Made by a program: the position numbers and the translations under genes. A stretch of DNA of 22,806 bases from Bacillota bacterium (lineage in GTDB: Bacteria > Bacillota_I > Bacilli_A > Acholeplasmatales > Acholeplasmataceae): assembly GCA_023431045.1 (NCBI GenBank), contig JAEYXZ010000074.1:1-22806 (forward strand), given 5' to 3'. Shown piece after piece: positions 7,906-16,737 of the stretch. The first letter of the stretch is position 1; the number at the start of each line of letters is the position of its first letter. The notes under the pieces are model-generated. The model saw only the letters and a list, made by a program, of their open reading frames with translations. It searched no databases and was not told the origin of the DNA.

Positions 7906-8607
7906 CTACTTAAGATGAATTTTTAATAAATTGGTAATGACTTCATATCCTTGTTCATTGAGATGTAATCCTTCAACACTATAAGCGGGGTTGAGTTTTC
8001 CATCTTTTAGTAAGTGACTATAGACATCGACATATATAACTTTTTGCAGTTGAGCTAAAATCTGATTGATTTTAATAATATCTGCGTTTTTTCGTGGTAA
8101 GACAGTCATTGGACTCATCGTTTCATTGACCGGATAAATTGATTGTAAAATGATTTTAGTATCAGGTAATTGATTCTTTATGGTCTCGATAATCTCTTTG
8201 ATGTTCTGTGCAACTGTTTCTGGTGTTGTCTTTAAGAGTGCTAAATCATTAGTCCCAATCATTAGGATCACTGTCTTTGGTTTTAAATCAAAGACTGAGA
8301 CATCAAGTCTGGTTTTTAATCCAACCGTTGTATCTCCACCAATCCCGCGATTATAAACATGAAGATCACTAAAATATTCATAGACATTATAGTCTTGTGT
8401 AATCGAATCTCCAACGAATACGATGCCGCCAGATTTAACAAATTTGTTCTGTTTACTGAAGGCATTAATTTTGAATGTGAAGCCGTTTTCCAGTAACATT
8501 GATAGAAAATCATCCATCCCTTTTTGAATCCCTTTCTTAAAGGTATACGGATGTAAAAGAATGGATATGACTAAAACTAAAGTTAATCCAATAACAACCC
8601 ATTCCAT
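7906..8607 (-). CDS. membrane-anchored SGNH/GDSL hydrolase
   Basis: This 233-residue protein has an N-terminal hydrophobic helix (about 2-19) that should anchor it with the catalytic domain outside. Block I is VFVGDSIT with the nucleophile S68, block II is NRGIGGDT (G90), block III is MIGTND (N120) and block V is EGLHLN with H215. In most SGNH enzymes the residue three before the His is Asp; here it is Glu (E212). The family removes acetyl or other acyl groups from carbohydrates and lipids, so with this operon I infer de-acylation of an imported or surface glycan. AGGTGAG gives a ribosome-binding site 5 nt before ATG, and the upstream isomerase stop is 1 nt away. It is the last gene of the operon. 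Confidence 0.88.
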   Translation of the reverse strand: MEWVVIGLTLVLVISILLHPYTFKKGIQKGMDDFLSMLLENGFTFKINAFSKQNKFVKSGGIVFVGDSITQDYNVYEYFSDLHVYNRGIGGDTTVGLKTRLDVSVFDLKPKTVILMIGTNDLALLKTTPETVAQNIKEIIETIKNQLPDTKIILQSIYPVNETMSPMTVLPRKNADIIKINQILAQLQKVIYVDVYSHLLKDGKLNPAYSVEGLHLNEQGYEVITNLLKIHLK

Positions 8608-8608
8608 A

Positions 8609-10324
8609 CTATCTCACCTTAGCTGCAACAATCATGCAGGCATCATCTTTATATTTAGGTTCGACAATAAATTCAGTAATCGTTGCAGGGATGATAAAGG
8701 TCTCTGCAAAATGCACTTCATATGGTTTAAATGCATTCGTTGGTGATTTAATAATCGCTGCTCGACCCGAAACTAAATTGGCACTACGTGCAGTTGCGTC
8801 GGTTTTAATTGTGTATGGTGCACTAAATGAATATCTTGTTGTTTCTAAGAATTCACGTTCGTGTAGACCAGTGATTTCTTCATTGTCATTCATTTTTTTG
8901 AATGGATTGATTAGATTTTTCTTAACCCATGTGGTATCACGATCGTATTGTAGGTTTTTGAATCCGTGTTCTAAATGAACTGGTCTTGGCTTACCATCGA
9001 GTCCTAATCGATCCCAGTCCCATAGTTTAAATGTGAAAATATAGTTTGATGCTGAGATTTCTAAAACGAGTGTATTTTCGCCACTACAATGAATGGTTCC
9101 TGCAGGAATTGATAAATGATCGTGTTTCTTAACAACAAATTTATTCACATATTTTTCCGCATTAAATGATTTCTTACCTTTGGTTGCTTTCGTTAAGTCC
9201 TTTTCAAACTTAACTGGGTCAACACCATTTTTAAATCCAAGGTAACATACGGCATCTTCTTTTGCATCCAAGATATAATAAGATTCATCTTGAGTAAAAC
9301 TCATTCCAAACTTATCATAAATGTATTCTGTTAAAGGATGCACTTGAAGGGATAAATTACCACCTTCATACGTATCAAGTAAATCAAAACGAATTGGATA
9401 TTGAAGTCCAAATCTTGCATGAACTCTAGAACCCATCAGTTCGATTGGATTAAAGAAAACAATATCATTTGCAGGTAGTTCAATGACGTCTTTTCCAAAT
9501 TTAAGTTTGATTGAGTTTTCTTCTGGAACACCATCAAAACTCCATGCATAGTTTGAATTGTTTTCTGGAAGATTGCATACTTCTTTCATCCATTGTCCTC
9601 CCCAAACACCGGGGTCAAAATATGGAACCATTCTAAATGGTCTTCTTGTCATAATTTTAAGTGCGCCAAAATAAGCTGTTGAATCAATCATCACTGGTTT
9701 TGTTAGATCATTGTAGTCAATCACGTAATCAATTTGATTCTTAATTTTAAGTTTGATTCGATCCGCAACTCGCCATTCAACAAAATAACCACGCTTGTAT
9801 TTACGTAAGTTATCCTCCGTTGGATTTTCAGCTTTGAAATTAGTTAATCCTTTTCGATAACGTAATTGAATTTCCCAACGCGTAACAGATACATGGATTA
9901 ATAGTTCACTTTCTATTAAGTGTGCACCAAAACCGAATATAACAACCAGTCCTGATTCATTCTTAACTTCCTTATTGAGTTTCTTGATATTTTTTGCTGG
10001 ATAAAAATCTTCTATCGTGTGATGACTCATCACACCAAAAACACGGTCATCGGTGAGATGGTATGAGAGCATTGCGTCCAGTTCTTTTTTGGTTTTTGCG
10101 TAATCTTCAATATTGATGATTCGCACAGGATTTAAATGCTTTATAATATCATTTTCTAAGACTTTTAAATCCACACCTGGATAGGTTTCAAAGGAAATGA
10201 CTTTCGCAGGTTTCCCTTTTAATTCACCAATAATCTCTTCTTTATCGTTAAAAAGTTTTTTCTCGTCTGAGATGGTATGGATCGGGTTACGATCGTATTC
10301 TGATTTAAATGTTAAGTAGCTCAT
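8609..10324 (-). CDS. long-form class I mannose-6-phosphate isomerase with N-terminal extension
   Basis: This is a 571-residue protein. Residues from about 215 on form a ManA-like cupin: PFRMVPYFDPGVWGGQWM, then zinc ligands Q327 and H329 (SLQVHP), E347 (DESYYILDA) and H412 (GTIHCSG). The Arg of the family motif YRLYDYNR appears as Lys in TFKLWDWDR (K433). The first roughly 210 residues are an extra alpha/beta domain of unknown role. It contains VVIFGFGAHLIE, perhaps a Rossmann- or P-loop-like strand-turn, and RWEIQLRYRKG. Such long isomerases occur in Bacillota, but I know no characterised role for the extension. Start: the ATG at 10324 is 8 nt from AGGA, while the ATG two codons earlier (10330) is too close. 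The start overlaps the YesL gene by 20 nt, so translation is probably coupled. Confidence 0.9.
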   Translation of the reverse strand: MSYLTFKSEYDRNPIHTISDEKKLFNDKEEIIGELKGKPAKVISFETYPGVDLKVLENDIIKHLNPVRIINIEDYAKTKKELDAMLSYHLTDDRVFGVMSHHTIEDFYPAKNIKKLNKEVKNESGLVVIFGFGAHLIESELLIHVSVTRWEIQLRYRKGLTNFKAENPTEDNLRKYKRGYFVEWRVADRIKLKIKNQIDYVIDYNDLTKPVMIDSTAYFGALKIMTRRPFRMVPYFDPGVWGGQWMKEVCNLPENNSNYAWSFDGVPEENSIKLKFGKDVIELPANDIVFFNPIELMGSRVHARFGLQYPIRFDLLDTYEGGNLSLQVHPLTEYIYDKFGMSFTQDESYYILDAKEDAVCYLGFKNGVDPVKFEKDLTKATKGKKSFNAEKYVNKFVVKKHDHLSIPAGTIHCSGENTLVLEISASNYIFTFKLWDWDRLGLDGKPRPVHLEHGFKNLQYDRDTTWVKKNLINPFKKMNDNEEITGLHEREFLETTRYSFSAPYTIKTDATARSANLVSGRAAIIKSPTNAFKPYEVHFAETFIIPATITEFIVEPKYKDDACMIVAAKVR

Positions 10325-10943
10325 TATCATTTTCCTTTTCTATCTTTATTGTGAACTGTGCAATATATGGAGCAAATGCACTTTTTAAATGAAAACTAAT
10401 CAAAAATCCAAAACATGGAATGAGTAAGAATATAAATGATCCATGTAACCACATCATGCCAGCAATAAAAATGACAATACTACCTAATAACTTAATGTTA
10501 GTAAGTAAGTGTTTGTTTTGTAAAATTAGCACGTTTCTAATGGTTGATAAAATCGATTTTGATTTAAAAACTGCAATGACTGGAAAAACATATAAAAAGA
10601 ACATAATGACTTGATAAGCAATCACGATGCCAAATATAAAGAGCCAGTCATTTGGCGTTTGATACGCATAGATTAGCATCCACGCAAGTGGTGTTGCTAA
10701 AACTAATATCAGTAACCAGACGCATGTTGATTCTACAAATTCCTTCTTGAATGTTTCAAAGAAAAGTCTTGAGACATGCGTCGGTTCCTCGGTTTTATAG
10801 ATTTGGAACATCACTTTATAAAGCGCAGTTGTTGATGCTCCAAATGTTATGAGTAACCCTAAAAAACTCACCAAAACCCACAGTAAATGAACATAAAGTG
10901 TATCTGTAAATTGTCTGAAAAAATCTTTTAGGGTATATCTCAT
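10305..10943 (-). CDS. DUF624 (YesL-like) membrane protein
   Basis: This is a protein of 212 residues with about five hydrophobic helices (roughly 18-38, 75-92, 98-122, 148-167 and 168-186). Near the first helix is GASTTALYKV, the hallmark of the DUF624/YesL family. YesL-like proteins are commonly encoded beside carbohydrate ABC importers of Bacillota (as in the B. subtilis yes locus), but their function is not established. Start: the second of two adjacent ATGs is 5 nt from AAAGGA, while the first has only 2 nt. It sits 17 nt after the lipoprotein gene and overlaps the long isomerase gene, so it is clearly an operon member. I infer a transporter accessory or membrane assembly role. Confidence 0.88.
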   Translation of the reverse strand: MRYTLKDFFRQFTDTLYVHLLWVLVSFLGLLITFGASTTALYKVMFQIYKTEEPTHVSRLFFETFKKEFVESTCVWLLILVLATPLAWMLIYAYQTPNDWLFIFGIVIAYQVIMFFLYVFPVIAVFKSKSILSTIRNVLILQNKHLLTNIKLLGSIVIFIAGMMWLHGSFIFLLIPCFGFLISFHLKSAFAPYIAQFTIKIEKENDNELLNI

Positions 10944-10960
10944 CATGATCCTTTAATTAA

Positions 10961-11806
10961 TTAAACTGGTTTTTTCTTTAGTAGGAAGAAGACTCCAACA
11001 CCAATACCAGCAAGTACAACAACAGCGCCACCGATAACTAAGCTAAGCATTAGAATGTCCATTGATTTACCTGAAACTTCAAATTCAGTTGACTCAACGA
11101 AAATGACTTTACCAGTATCGCCTGCATCATTACCTTCTTCAGCATTTGGATCATAATAACGTTCTTCTTTGAATTCACCATCACCAATGGTGATTTTAAC
11201 ATTAGCGATTGTCCAAATATCTTCTTTGAAAACGAATCCTGCTAAATCAGCTTCTTGATAGATGTCTTCCCAAATACCTGTAACAGCCCAGTCTAAGGAT
11301 GCCTTTAAGATATCCATTGATTCGCTATAAACTAATGTCTTTTCAAAGAAACCTTCAACCTTTAATTGTGGTTTTTCACTATCATCGAAATCATCCCAAC
11401 TAATGGTTGGTGATAAGTTAACAAGTTGTTCGTACTTATCTAGATAGTCTTCAAAACTCGAGAATTCAAATGAGAATGTGAAATAGCGATGATAGCCATC
11501 AACAGTCGCATCGTGAACTGTAATAAAGCTTGGTGCGTTTTCTTCTAACCATGTTTGGATTGCTTCAACACCACCATCAACATGCTTGTCGTTTAAGACA
11601 GGTCCTTTACCTTCATCTTGATCTGGGTCATCCGGATTAATAATTGGTTCTGTTGATAATGAATCATCCATAATATCAACAACAAATGTTCTAACGCCTG
11701 AACCATCTGCGTTAAATTCGGTTGTCACACCAACTTCAGCTGGCCAACATCCGGTTAGAACGAGTGCCACGACGAGTAGTGTAACGAGTGAAAATATTTT
11801 CTTCAT
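10961..11806 (-). CDS. lipoprotein with C-terminal membrane helix, unknown function
   Basis: This is a 281-residue protein. The N-terminus is a lipoprotein signal with lipobox LTGC (lipidated C20). The C-terminus (about 250-276) is a Gly/Val-rich hydrophobic helix followed by LLKKKPV, so the mature protein would be held at both ends with about 230 acidic residues outside. There is no LPXTG motif. An Asp/Glu-rich segment (about 57-66) and many aromatic residues are visible but no catalytic motif. I do not recognise the family. It lies 26 nt after the MalF-like permease and 17 nt before the YesL gene, so it is co-transcribed with the importer and may be a substrate-capture or transporter accessory protein. 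Confidence 0.85.
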   Translation of the reverse strand: MKKIFSLVTLLVVALVLTGCWPAEVGVTTEFNADGSGVRTFVVDIMDDSLSTEPIINPDDPDQDEGKGPVLNDKHVDGGVEAIQTWLEENAPSFITVHDATVDGYHRYFTFSFEFSSFEDYLDKYEQLVNLSPTISWDDFDDSEKPQLKVEGFFEKTLVYSESMDILKASLDWAVTGIWEDIYQEADLAGFVFKEDIWTIANVKITIGDGEFKEERYYDPNAEEGNDAGDTGKVIFVESTEFEVSGKSMDILMLSLVIGGAVVVLAGIGVGVFFLLKKKPV

Positions 11807-11832
11807 TTTTTCTTTCCCTTTCCTTTTCCTTT

Positions 11833-12750
11833 TTAATTTTCTTCTCCTAAATAAACGACATATTTATTTAGTCTCAAGGCAATTGATGTTAAAACTAGAA
11901 CAATGGCCAGTAATATCCAAGCCATGGCAGATGCCATCCCCATATTACGATTGGTCATCATTTGATCATATAAATAATATGCATAATAATACGTACTTCT
12001 AGAAGGACCACCCGCAGTCATAATGTATGCAAGTGTGAATACTTGGAATCCTCCGATAATCCCCATAATGAAATTAAAGAAGATTGATGGTGTCATGAGT
12101 GGAATTGTGATGTGAACAATTTTCTTAAACCAATTCGCTCCATCAATATCAGCTGACTCATAAAGTGAGGTTGGAATATCTTGCATCTGAGCAAGATATA
12201 TAACCATTGATCCACCAGCACTCCATAATCCCATTAGGATTAAGGTAATCTTTGATAAATCCTTATCACCATACCATCGCAATGGTTCCATATTGAATAA
12301 TTTATAGATTGGGTCTAATACTTCATTGATAATCCCAAAGTTAGGTTGGAATAACCATAACCATAATAATGACATCGCAACAATCGAAACAACGTTTGGT
12401 AAATAAAATAGTGTTCGATAGATACTCATACCTTTAACCTTGGTATTTAATAATAAAGCTAACCCAATTCCAACCACCATTCCAAGTGGAATTGCTATTA
12501 AAACGTGATAAATTGTATTCCCCATTGAGACCCAGAATAGATCATCATTAAAGAATAAAATTTGATAGTTTGCAAGACCGACAAACTCAGGAGCTGAAAT
12601 CATGTCATAGCTCGTAAAACTAATGTATAACGATGCTAGAAATGGGAATGCTCCAAAGACAATTAATCCTATGATCCAAGGCGATGCAAATAAGTATCCG
12701 ATTAAATTTTCTTGTTTTTTAAGTCTTGCAAGTGAACTGGGCTTTTTCAT
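11833..12750 (-). CDS. ABC sugar transporter permease, MalF/LacF/UgpA type
   Basis: This 305-residue integral membrane protein has six predicted helices and is typical in length for the family. The EAA loop that contacts the ATPase is at about 198-217, with core ESADIDGANWFKKIVHITIP. N-terminal FASPWIIGLIVFGAFPFLAS is typical of MalF-like sugar permeases. It pairs with the MalG-like permease two genes upstream; the binding lipoprotein gene lies between them with 11-nt gaps on each side. No ATP-binding subunit is encoded nearby, so a shared MsmX-type ATPase elsewhere is likely. Substrate cannot be read from the sequence; the neighbours suggest a saccharide feeding into mannose-6-phosphate. Confidence 0.95.
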   Translation of the reverse strand: MKKPSSLARLKKQENLIGYLFASPWIIGLIVFGAFPFLASLYISFTSYDMISAPEFVGLANYQILFFNDDLFWVSMGNTIYHVLIAIPLGMVVGIGLALLLNTKVKGMSIYRTLFYLPNVVSIVAMSLLWLWLFQPNFGIINEVLDPIYKLFNMEPLRWYGDKDLSKITLILMGLWSAGGSMVIYLAQMQDIPTSLYESADIDGANWFKKIVHITIPLMTPSIFFNFIMGIIGGFQVFTLAYIMTAGGPSRSTYYYAYYLYDQMMTNRNMGMASAMAWILLAIVLVLTSIALRLNKYVVYLGEEN

Positions 12751-12761
12751 TTAAACCTCTT

Positions 12762-14072
12762 TTAATGTGTTGCGTCGTAGTTTTCTTTCTTTTGTAAGTA
12801 GAAGTTTCTAGCATCTTCTAATGCTTTAGCAACGGTACTTTCGTTGTTTAATGCTTGATTGTAGAATGGTTGCCAATCATTACCATGCCAGGATGGTGCA
12901 TAAGGAATATAAATCTTATCCATTGCGTAATCAACTTCATCAAGGATAGCATTTAAGATTGGATCATCTCCAACGAATTCTTCCATTCCACTGATATGGC
13001 TCATCATCCAACCATTAGCCTCAGCTAATTCGATTTGAACTTCTTTACTCATTAAGTATTTCAAGAAGTCAAAGGATGCAGCTTTTTGATCGGTTTCATT
13101 TTTACCATTATCATATAATTCGATTGAGAATCCTGAACCCCAATTGACACGAACACCATCTTCATCTGGGATTGGAATTGGTGCAACACCATAATTGAAA
13201 TCTGCACCAGCATCTTTAATCTTTTGGTTTAATCCATCATCATTAACGATCATTGCAACTCTTTCAGCTGCAAATGGATCGATTCCTAACATGTTATTAC
13301 CTTCACCAAATGATTGCAGTTTGTTTCGTGCAAAATCACTGTTGAAATCCTTAATCCAAGTTAAGACATCAATATGTCCTTGGGTATTAAGTGTAGGTAA
13401 TAAGGTTTCCAGGTCAAAGAAGTCAAGTCCTTTTTGCCATAACCATCCATGATAGGTTGCATTACCGTAAGTTGGATCAAAACCGAGTCTAGTAATATCA
13501 CCATCATTATCGGTTTCATCAAACATTTTAGCAATCGTTTGAAGTTCGCTCCAAGTCGTTGGAACATCATCAACTGTGAGTCCTTTTTCTTCAAAAATGT
13601 CTAAGTTGTAGTAAAGTACTCTTGCTGTTGCTGTAAATGGTAATGCGTACAAATCACCATTGTAGGTAGCAAAATCTTTTTGTGATTGTCTGAATTCATC
13701 AAGTTCAATATTATTGTCTGATTCATCTGCTTCAATCATGTCTGAGAGATTGTATAAAACCCCACCTGATGCTCTTGCGACAACATCATCAATGGTTGCA
13801 AGTCCGACATCCGGAGTTGTTCTTGATGATACCGCAATGTTTAATTTGTCCCAGTAATCCCAAAATGAGAAACCAGTTCCTTTAACATAGTATTCATCTT
13901 GTGAATTATTGTAATTATTGATAATTTGTTTCATCGGTGTAAATGACGGTGAACCTACCGGTGACATATGCCAAAAATCAATAACTACTTTTCCTTCCAT
14001 CGCTGGATCACCACATGCTGTGATGATAAAGAGAATTGGTAAGATGAATAAGATAATCCATAGTTTTTTCAT
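12762..14072 (-). CDS. extracellular sugar-binding lipoprotein of ABC transporter
   Basis: This 436-residue protein has a lipoprotein signal (lipobox ITAC, lipidated C20) and a family-1 solute-binding fold. It has VVIDFWHM at the start of the mature domain, ALPFTATARVLYYNLDIFEE in the first lobe (about 140-160), NWGSGFSI, and a Trp-rich C-terminal segment (SWHGNDWQPFY) likely to stack on sugar rings. It captures the saccharide at the cell surface for the two flanking permeases. Its place between them and the equal 11-nt spacings are unusual in order (MalG-SBP-MalF in the direction of transcription) but leave no doubt about a common operon. Two asparagine-rich acidic linkers give no further clue to ligand. 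Confidence 0.95.
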   Translation of the reverse strand: MKKLWIILFILPILFIITACGDPAMEGKVVIDFWHMSPVGSPSFTPMKQIINNYNNSQDEYYVKGTGFSFWDYWDKLNIAVSSRTTPDVGLATIDDVVARASGGVLYNLSDMIEADESDNNIELDEFRQSQKDFATYNGDLYALPFTATARVLYYNLDIFEEKGLTVDDVPTTWSELQTIAKMFDETDNDGDITRLGFDPTYGNATYHGWLWQKGLDFFDLETLLPTLNTQGHIDVLTWIKDFNSDFARNKLQSFGEGNNMLGIDPFAAERVAMIVNDDGLNQKIKDAGADFNYGVAPIPIPDEDGVRVNWGSGFSIELYDNGKNETDQKAASFDFLKYLMSKEVQIELAEANGWMMSHISGMEEFVGDDPILNAILDEVDYAMDKIYIPYAPSWHGNDWQPFYNQALNNESTVAKALEDARNFYLQKKENYDATH

Positions 14073-14083
14073 AATACTCCTCC

Positions 14084-14956
14084 TTAACCTTTAATTCCTG
14101 TAAAGGTAATACCTTCAATAAACGTTTTTTGAGCGGTAAAGAATATTAATAATGTTGGCATCATAATGAGGATTGATGCTGCCATCATTAAGTCAAAGCG
14201 TCCACCATACTGAGTTTGGAATGAACGAAGTCCAAGTGCTAGGGTCCAATCTTCCGGATTGGATAAGAAGATTAGTGGTCCAAAGTAGTCATTCCAGGAT
14301 GCCATAAAGGTGAATAAGGCAACCGTAATCAATGCTGGTTTACAAAGTGGTAACATAATATGCCAGAAGATTTGAAAGTGATTCGCACCATCAATTAATG
14401 CGGATTCTGATAAATCTTTTGGAATATTCTTGAAGAATTGTCGAAGCATGAAGATATAGAATGCTGATCCTCCACCAAAGAATGCTGGGACAACCATTGG
14501 CGCGATTGTTCCAAGCCATCCGATTTGGGCATACATGATATAGGTTGGAATTAAGATGACTTGTAACGGAATCATCATTGTTGCAAGCATCACTAAGAAC
14601 CATTTATCGCGACCCTTCCATGTGAGCTTAGCAAACGCATAAGCAGAAAGGGTTGCAGAAAAGATAGTACCAATCATGACAAGTGCAACAATCACCAAGC
14701 TATTTTTTAAGTATAGCCAGAATGGAATTGCTTCAACAGCAGTAATAAAGTTTCCCCATTGCGGATCTTTTGGGAAAAAGCTATCCGTTCCAAGCAGTAA
14801 TTCTTGCGGCGTCTTTAAGGCTGTAAATAACATCCATAAGAACGGGAAGATAAACATGATTGAAACGAGAATTAAGATGATATGCAAGATCAGGTGTGAG
14901 ACGAAACGTTGTCGTTTACGATTCCACCATGGTCTTTTGATCTCGCTATGTTCCAT
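14084..14956 (-). CDS. ABC sugar transporter permease, MalG/LacG/UgpE type
   Basis: This 290-residue integral membrane protein has six predicted helices. The EAA loop is at about 180-200, with core ESALIDGANHFQIFWHIMLP. HLILHIILILVSIMFIFPFLWM near the N-terminus and SFQTQYGGRFDLMMAASILIMMPTL near the C-terminus are typical of MalG-like permeases. It forms the translocation channel together with the MalF-like partner encoded downstream. It starts 11 nt after the cytoplasmic propeller protein gene, so transport and intracellular processing genes are directly coupled. Confidence 0.95.
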   Translation of the reverse strand: MEHSEIKRPWWNRKRQRFVSHLILHIILILVSIMFIFPFLWMLFTALKTPQELLLGTDSFFPKDPQWGNFITAVEAIPFWLYLKNSLVIVALVMIGTIFSATLSAYAFAKLTWKGRDKWFLVMLATMMIPLQVILIPTYIMYAQIGWLGTIAPMVVPAFFGGGSAFYIFMLRQFFKNIPKDLSESALIDGANHFQIFWHIMLPLCKPALITVALFTFMASWNDYFGPLIFLSNPEDWTLALGLRSFQTQYGGRFDLMMAASILIMMPTLLIFFTAQKTFIEGITFTGIKG

Positions 14957-14967
14957 AAAGTACTCCT

Positions 14968-16734
14968 TTATTCTGTATCATTTAATGATAAGAATCTTGG
15001 TCTATAGATTCTGTAATCACTCATATTGTGATCAAATGAGTACGTATTACAGTTGTATGTCACTAGTATTTTTTTAGATGAAGATAAATGTGGATGAGCT
15101 TTCGCATTATAGGTATAGGTTGTTGATTTGAAGATTGCTTGTTCTGGGGTTAAGTAAATGGTTTGTGGTTCACTAAATGGTCCCCAAGGTGTTTCACCAA
15201 TTGCAAAGGCAACTTGTGGGGTATTGACATCATAGGTGAAGACACACATGAATTTACCTTTATTATGTCCTTCTCTTAATTCAGTGACTGATAGTTCAGC
15301 TGAAACGTGACCTAAGATTGGAGTTGCCTCTGTGATTTCAGTTACCCACTTTCCATCGCTAAAGAATTCATAATCATCAAAGTACATATAGTTTTCTGCT
15401 TTAACTCTTGAAACAACGAGTTCTCGATAGCCATAGGTTGTCTTCATGCCATATAAGTATAAGTAACCATCAGGATTTAAGGAACCTGCTTGTTTGGTGT
15501 TAGCAAATAATCCAGCACCGAATAACCATTCTGATAATCCTTTTTTACGTAAGAGTGGTGCTCGTTTTTGAGTGGTTGTACTAAAGTCTAGTTTGCCATT
15601 TTTAATCTTGGTTGCAAATTGAGTGATTCCAACAATTCTAAACTGAAGTCCTTCAGGTTGATTTGGGTCTGAATTAACAATAAATGGATAGAAGAATAAT
15701 GTATCTCCAATCACAGCACCATCTTGTAACCAAATCCATGAATGCTCACTATCTTCCATCAAGGTTGATGAAGCACTTGGGTAAATATCTTTATAATGTT
15801 GTGTATTATTGTAGAAATAGACTTTATTTAATCCAAATAATCCTTCATTATATGATTGATCATTGTAGTTAGTTAATGGTCTTAATTGGATGTAGCGGTA
15901 ACTACCTTTTAGCTTGATAGTTTCACTAAAGCCTAATTTATCACTTATTTTTAATGTCGCTTTAGCAATGAGTTCATATGATTTTTCATCATTTGAACCA
16001 TAAATTTCTAAATCTTTAACGCCTCTTTTTGATAGCATCTTCGATTCTTCATTAAAGTAGTTTTCGATAACGACATGTGTGAATGTTCTTGCTTTATGGA
16101 AATCAAAGTTAATCTTTAAATCTTTTGGATAATATCCTGAGACATATCCAAAACGTTTTTGAGCAAGTTCATCAATAAGTTGGAATGCCGTTGTTCCTGC
16201 TTTATCGAATTTATCATCTAAGTGGTACCAACCAGTAATACTGCCATTTTCCAACGTATTCATGTGGAAGCTTAGATTATCATTTTCTAAATAAGCAATC
16301 GAGTTATTAATCATTAAATGTGGTTGTAAGCGTTGATGTGTTTCCTCATTTGATCTTCCGACAAATGTATCACCAAAGACCATTAAGGTTTTGTGAGTTT
16401 TATCTTGATCAAAAGCATCATTACCATTTTCGATATTAAAACTGAAAATACCATCACCACCGCTCCATCCATTTGAATGGAGGAAACGATCGGTCCACTT
16501 GGATTCTTCTAATGCGACATAACCAAGTCCCATATAAATCTCTAATGTTGTTTCTTTATTGGATTCTACGATGAGTTTATTTGCGTATTGTGTGGTTGTA
16601 TTCTTTTGATCTGCAATAAACTTTTGGAAACTATCGACACCTTTTACATCGCCGATGGGATAGATTCGATCTAAATCAATGGTGGTAACACCTTTTTTAA
16701 TCTTTATACGTTTGATTAAGTCGCCTTGTTTCAT
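14968..16734 (-). CDS. cytoplasmic DUF4185/DUF5005-like propeller protein with discoidin-like insertion
   Basis: This is a 588-residue protein with no signal peptide or membrane helix. Propeller-type motifs are WTDRFLHSNGWSGGDGIFSF (80-99), VFGDTFVG (119-126), LQDGAVIGDTLFFY (336-349), VSAELSVT (477-484), WGPF (517-520) and YNAKAHPHLS (542-551), ending NMSDYRIYRPRF. Between the first and second blocks lies a segment (about 185-310) resembling F5/8C discoidin domains (THVVIENYFN, RGVKDLEIYGSNDEKSY, YRYIQLRP). DUF4185 members include D-arabinan hydrolases (GH183), but membership here is from motif memory; D122, D338, E480 and H548 are candidate active-site residues shared with the neighbour. 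Start: ATG at 16734 with GGAG 7 nt upstream, overlapping the previous stop. I infer a glycan-cleaving enzyme acting after uptake. It is a paralogue of the upstream lipoprotein. Confidence 0.8.
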   Translation of the reverse strand: MKQGDLIKRIKIKKGVTTIDLDRIYPIGDVKGVDSFQKFIADQKNTTTQYANKLIVESNKETTLEIYMGLGYVALEESKWTDRFLHSNGWSGGDGIFSFNIENGNDAFDQDKTHKTLMVFGDTFVGRSNEETHQRLQPHLMINNSIAYLENDNLSFHMNTLENGSITGWYHLDDKFDKAGTTAFQLIDELAQKRFGYVSGYYPKDLKINFDFHKARTFTHVVIENYFNEESKMLSKRGVKDLEIYGSNDEKSYELIAKATLKISDKLGFSETIKLKGSYRYIQLRPLTNYNDQSYNEGLFGLNKVYFYNNTQHYKDIYPSASSTLMEDSEHSWIWLQDGAVIGDTLFFYPFIVNSDPNQPEGLQFRIVGITQFATKIKNGKLDFSTTTQKRAPLLRKKGLSEWLFGAGLFANTKQAGSLNPDGYLYLYGMKTTYGYRELVVSRVKAENYMYFDDYEFFSDGKWVTEITEATPILGHVSAELSVTELREGHNKGKFMCVFTYDVNTPQVAFAIGETPWGPFSEPQTIYLTPEQAIFKSTTYTYNAKAHPHLSSSKKILVTYNCNTYSFDHNMSDYRIYRPRFLSLNDTE

Positions 16735-16737
16735 GTC

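Noticed and set aside
14676..15077. 133-codon plus-strand frame
   Set aside because: It is antisense to the MalG-like permease and the propeller protein, whose motifs are clear. It is a shadow of their codon structure.
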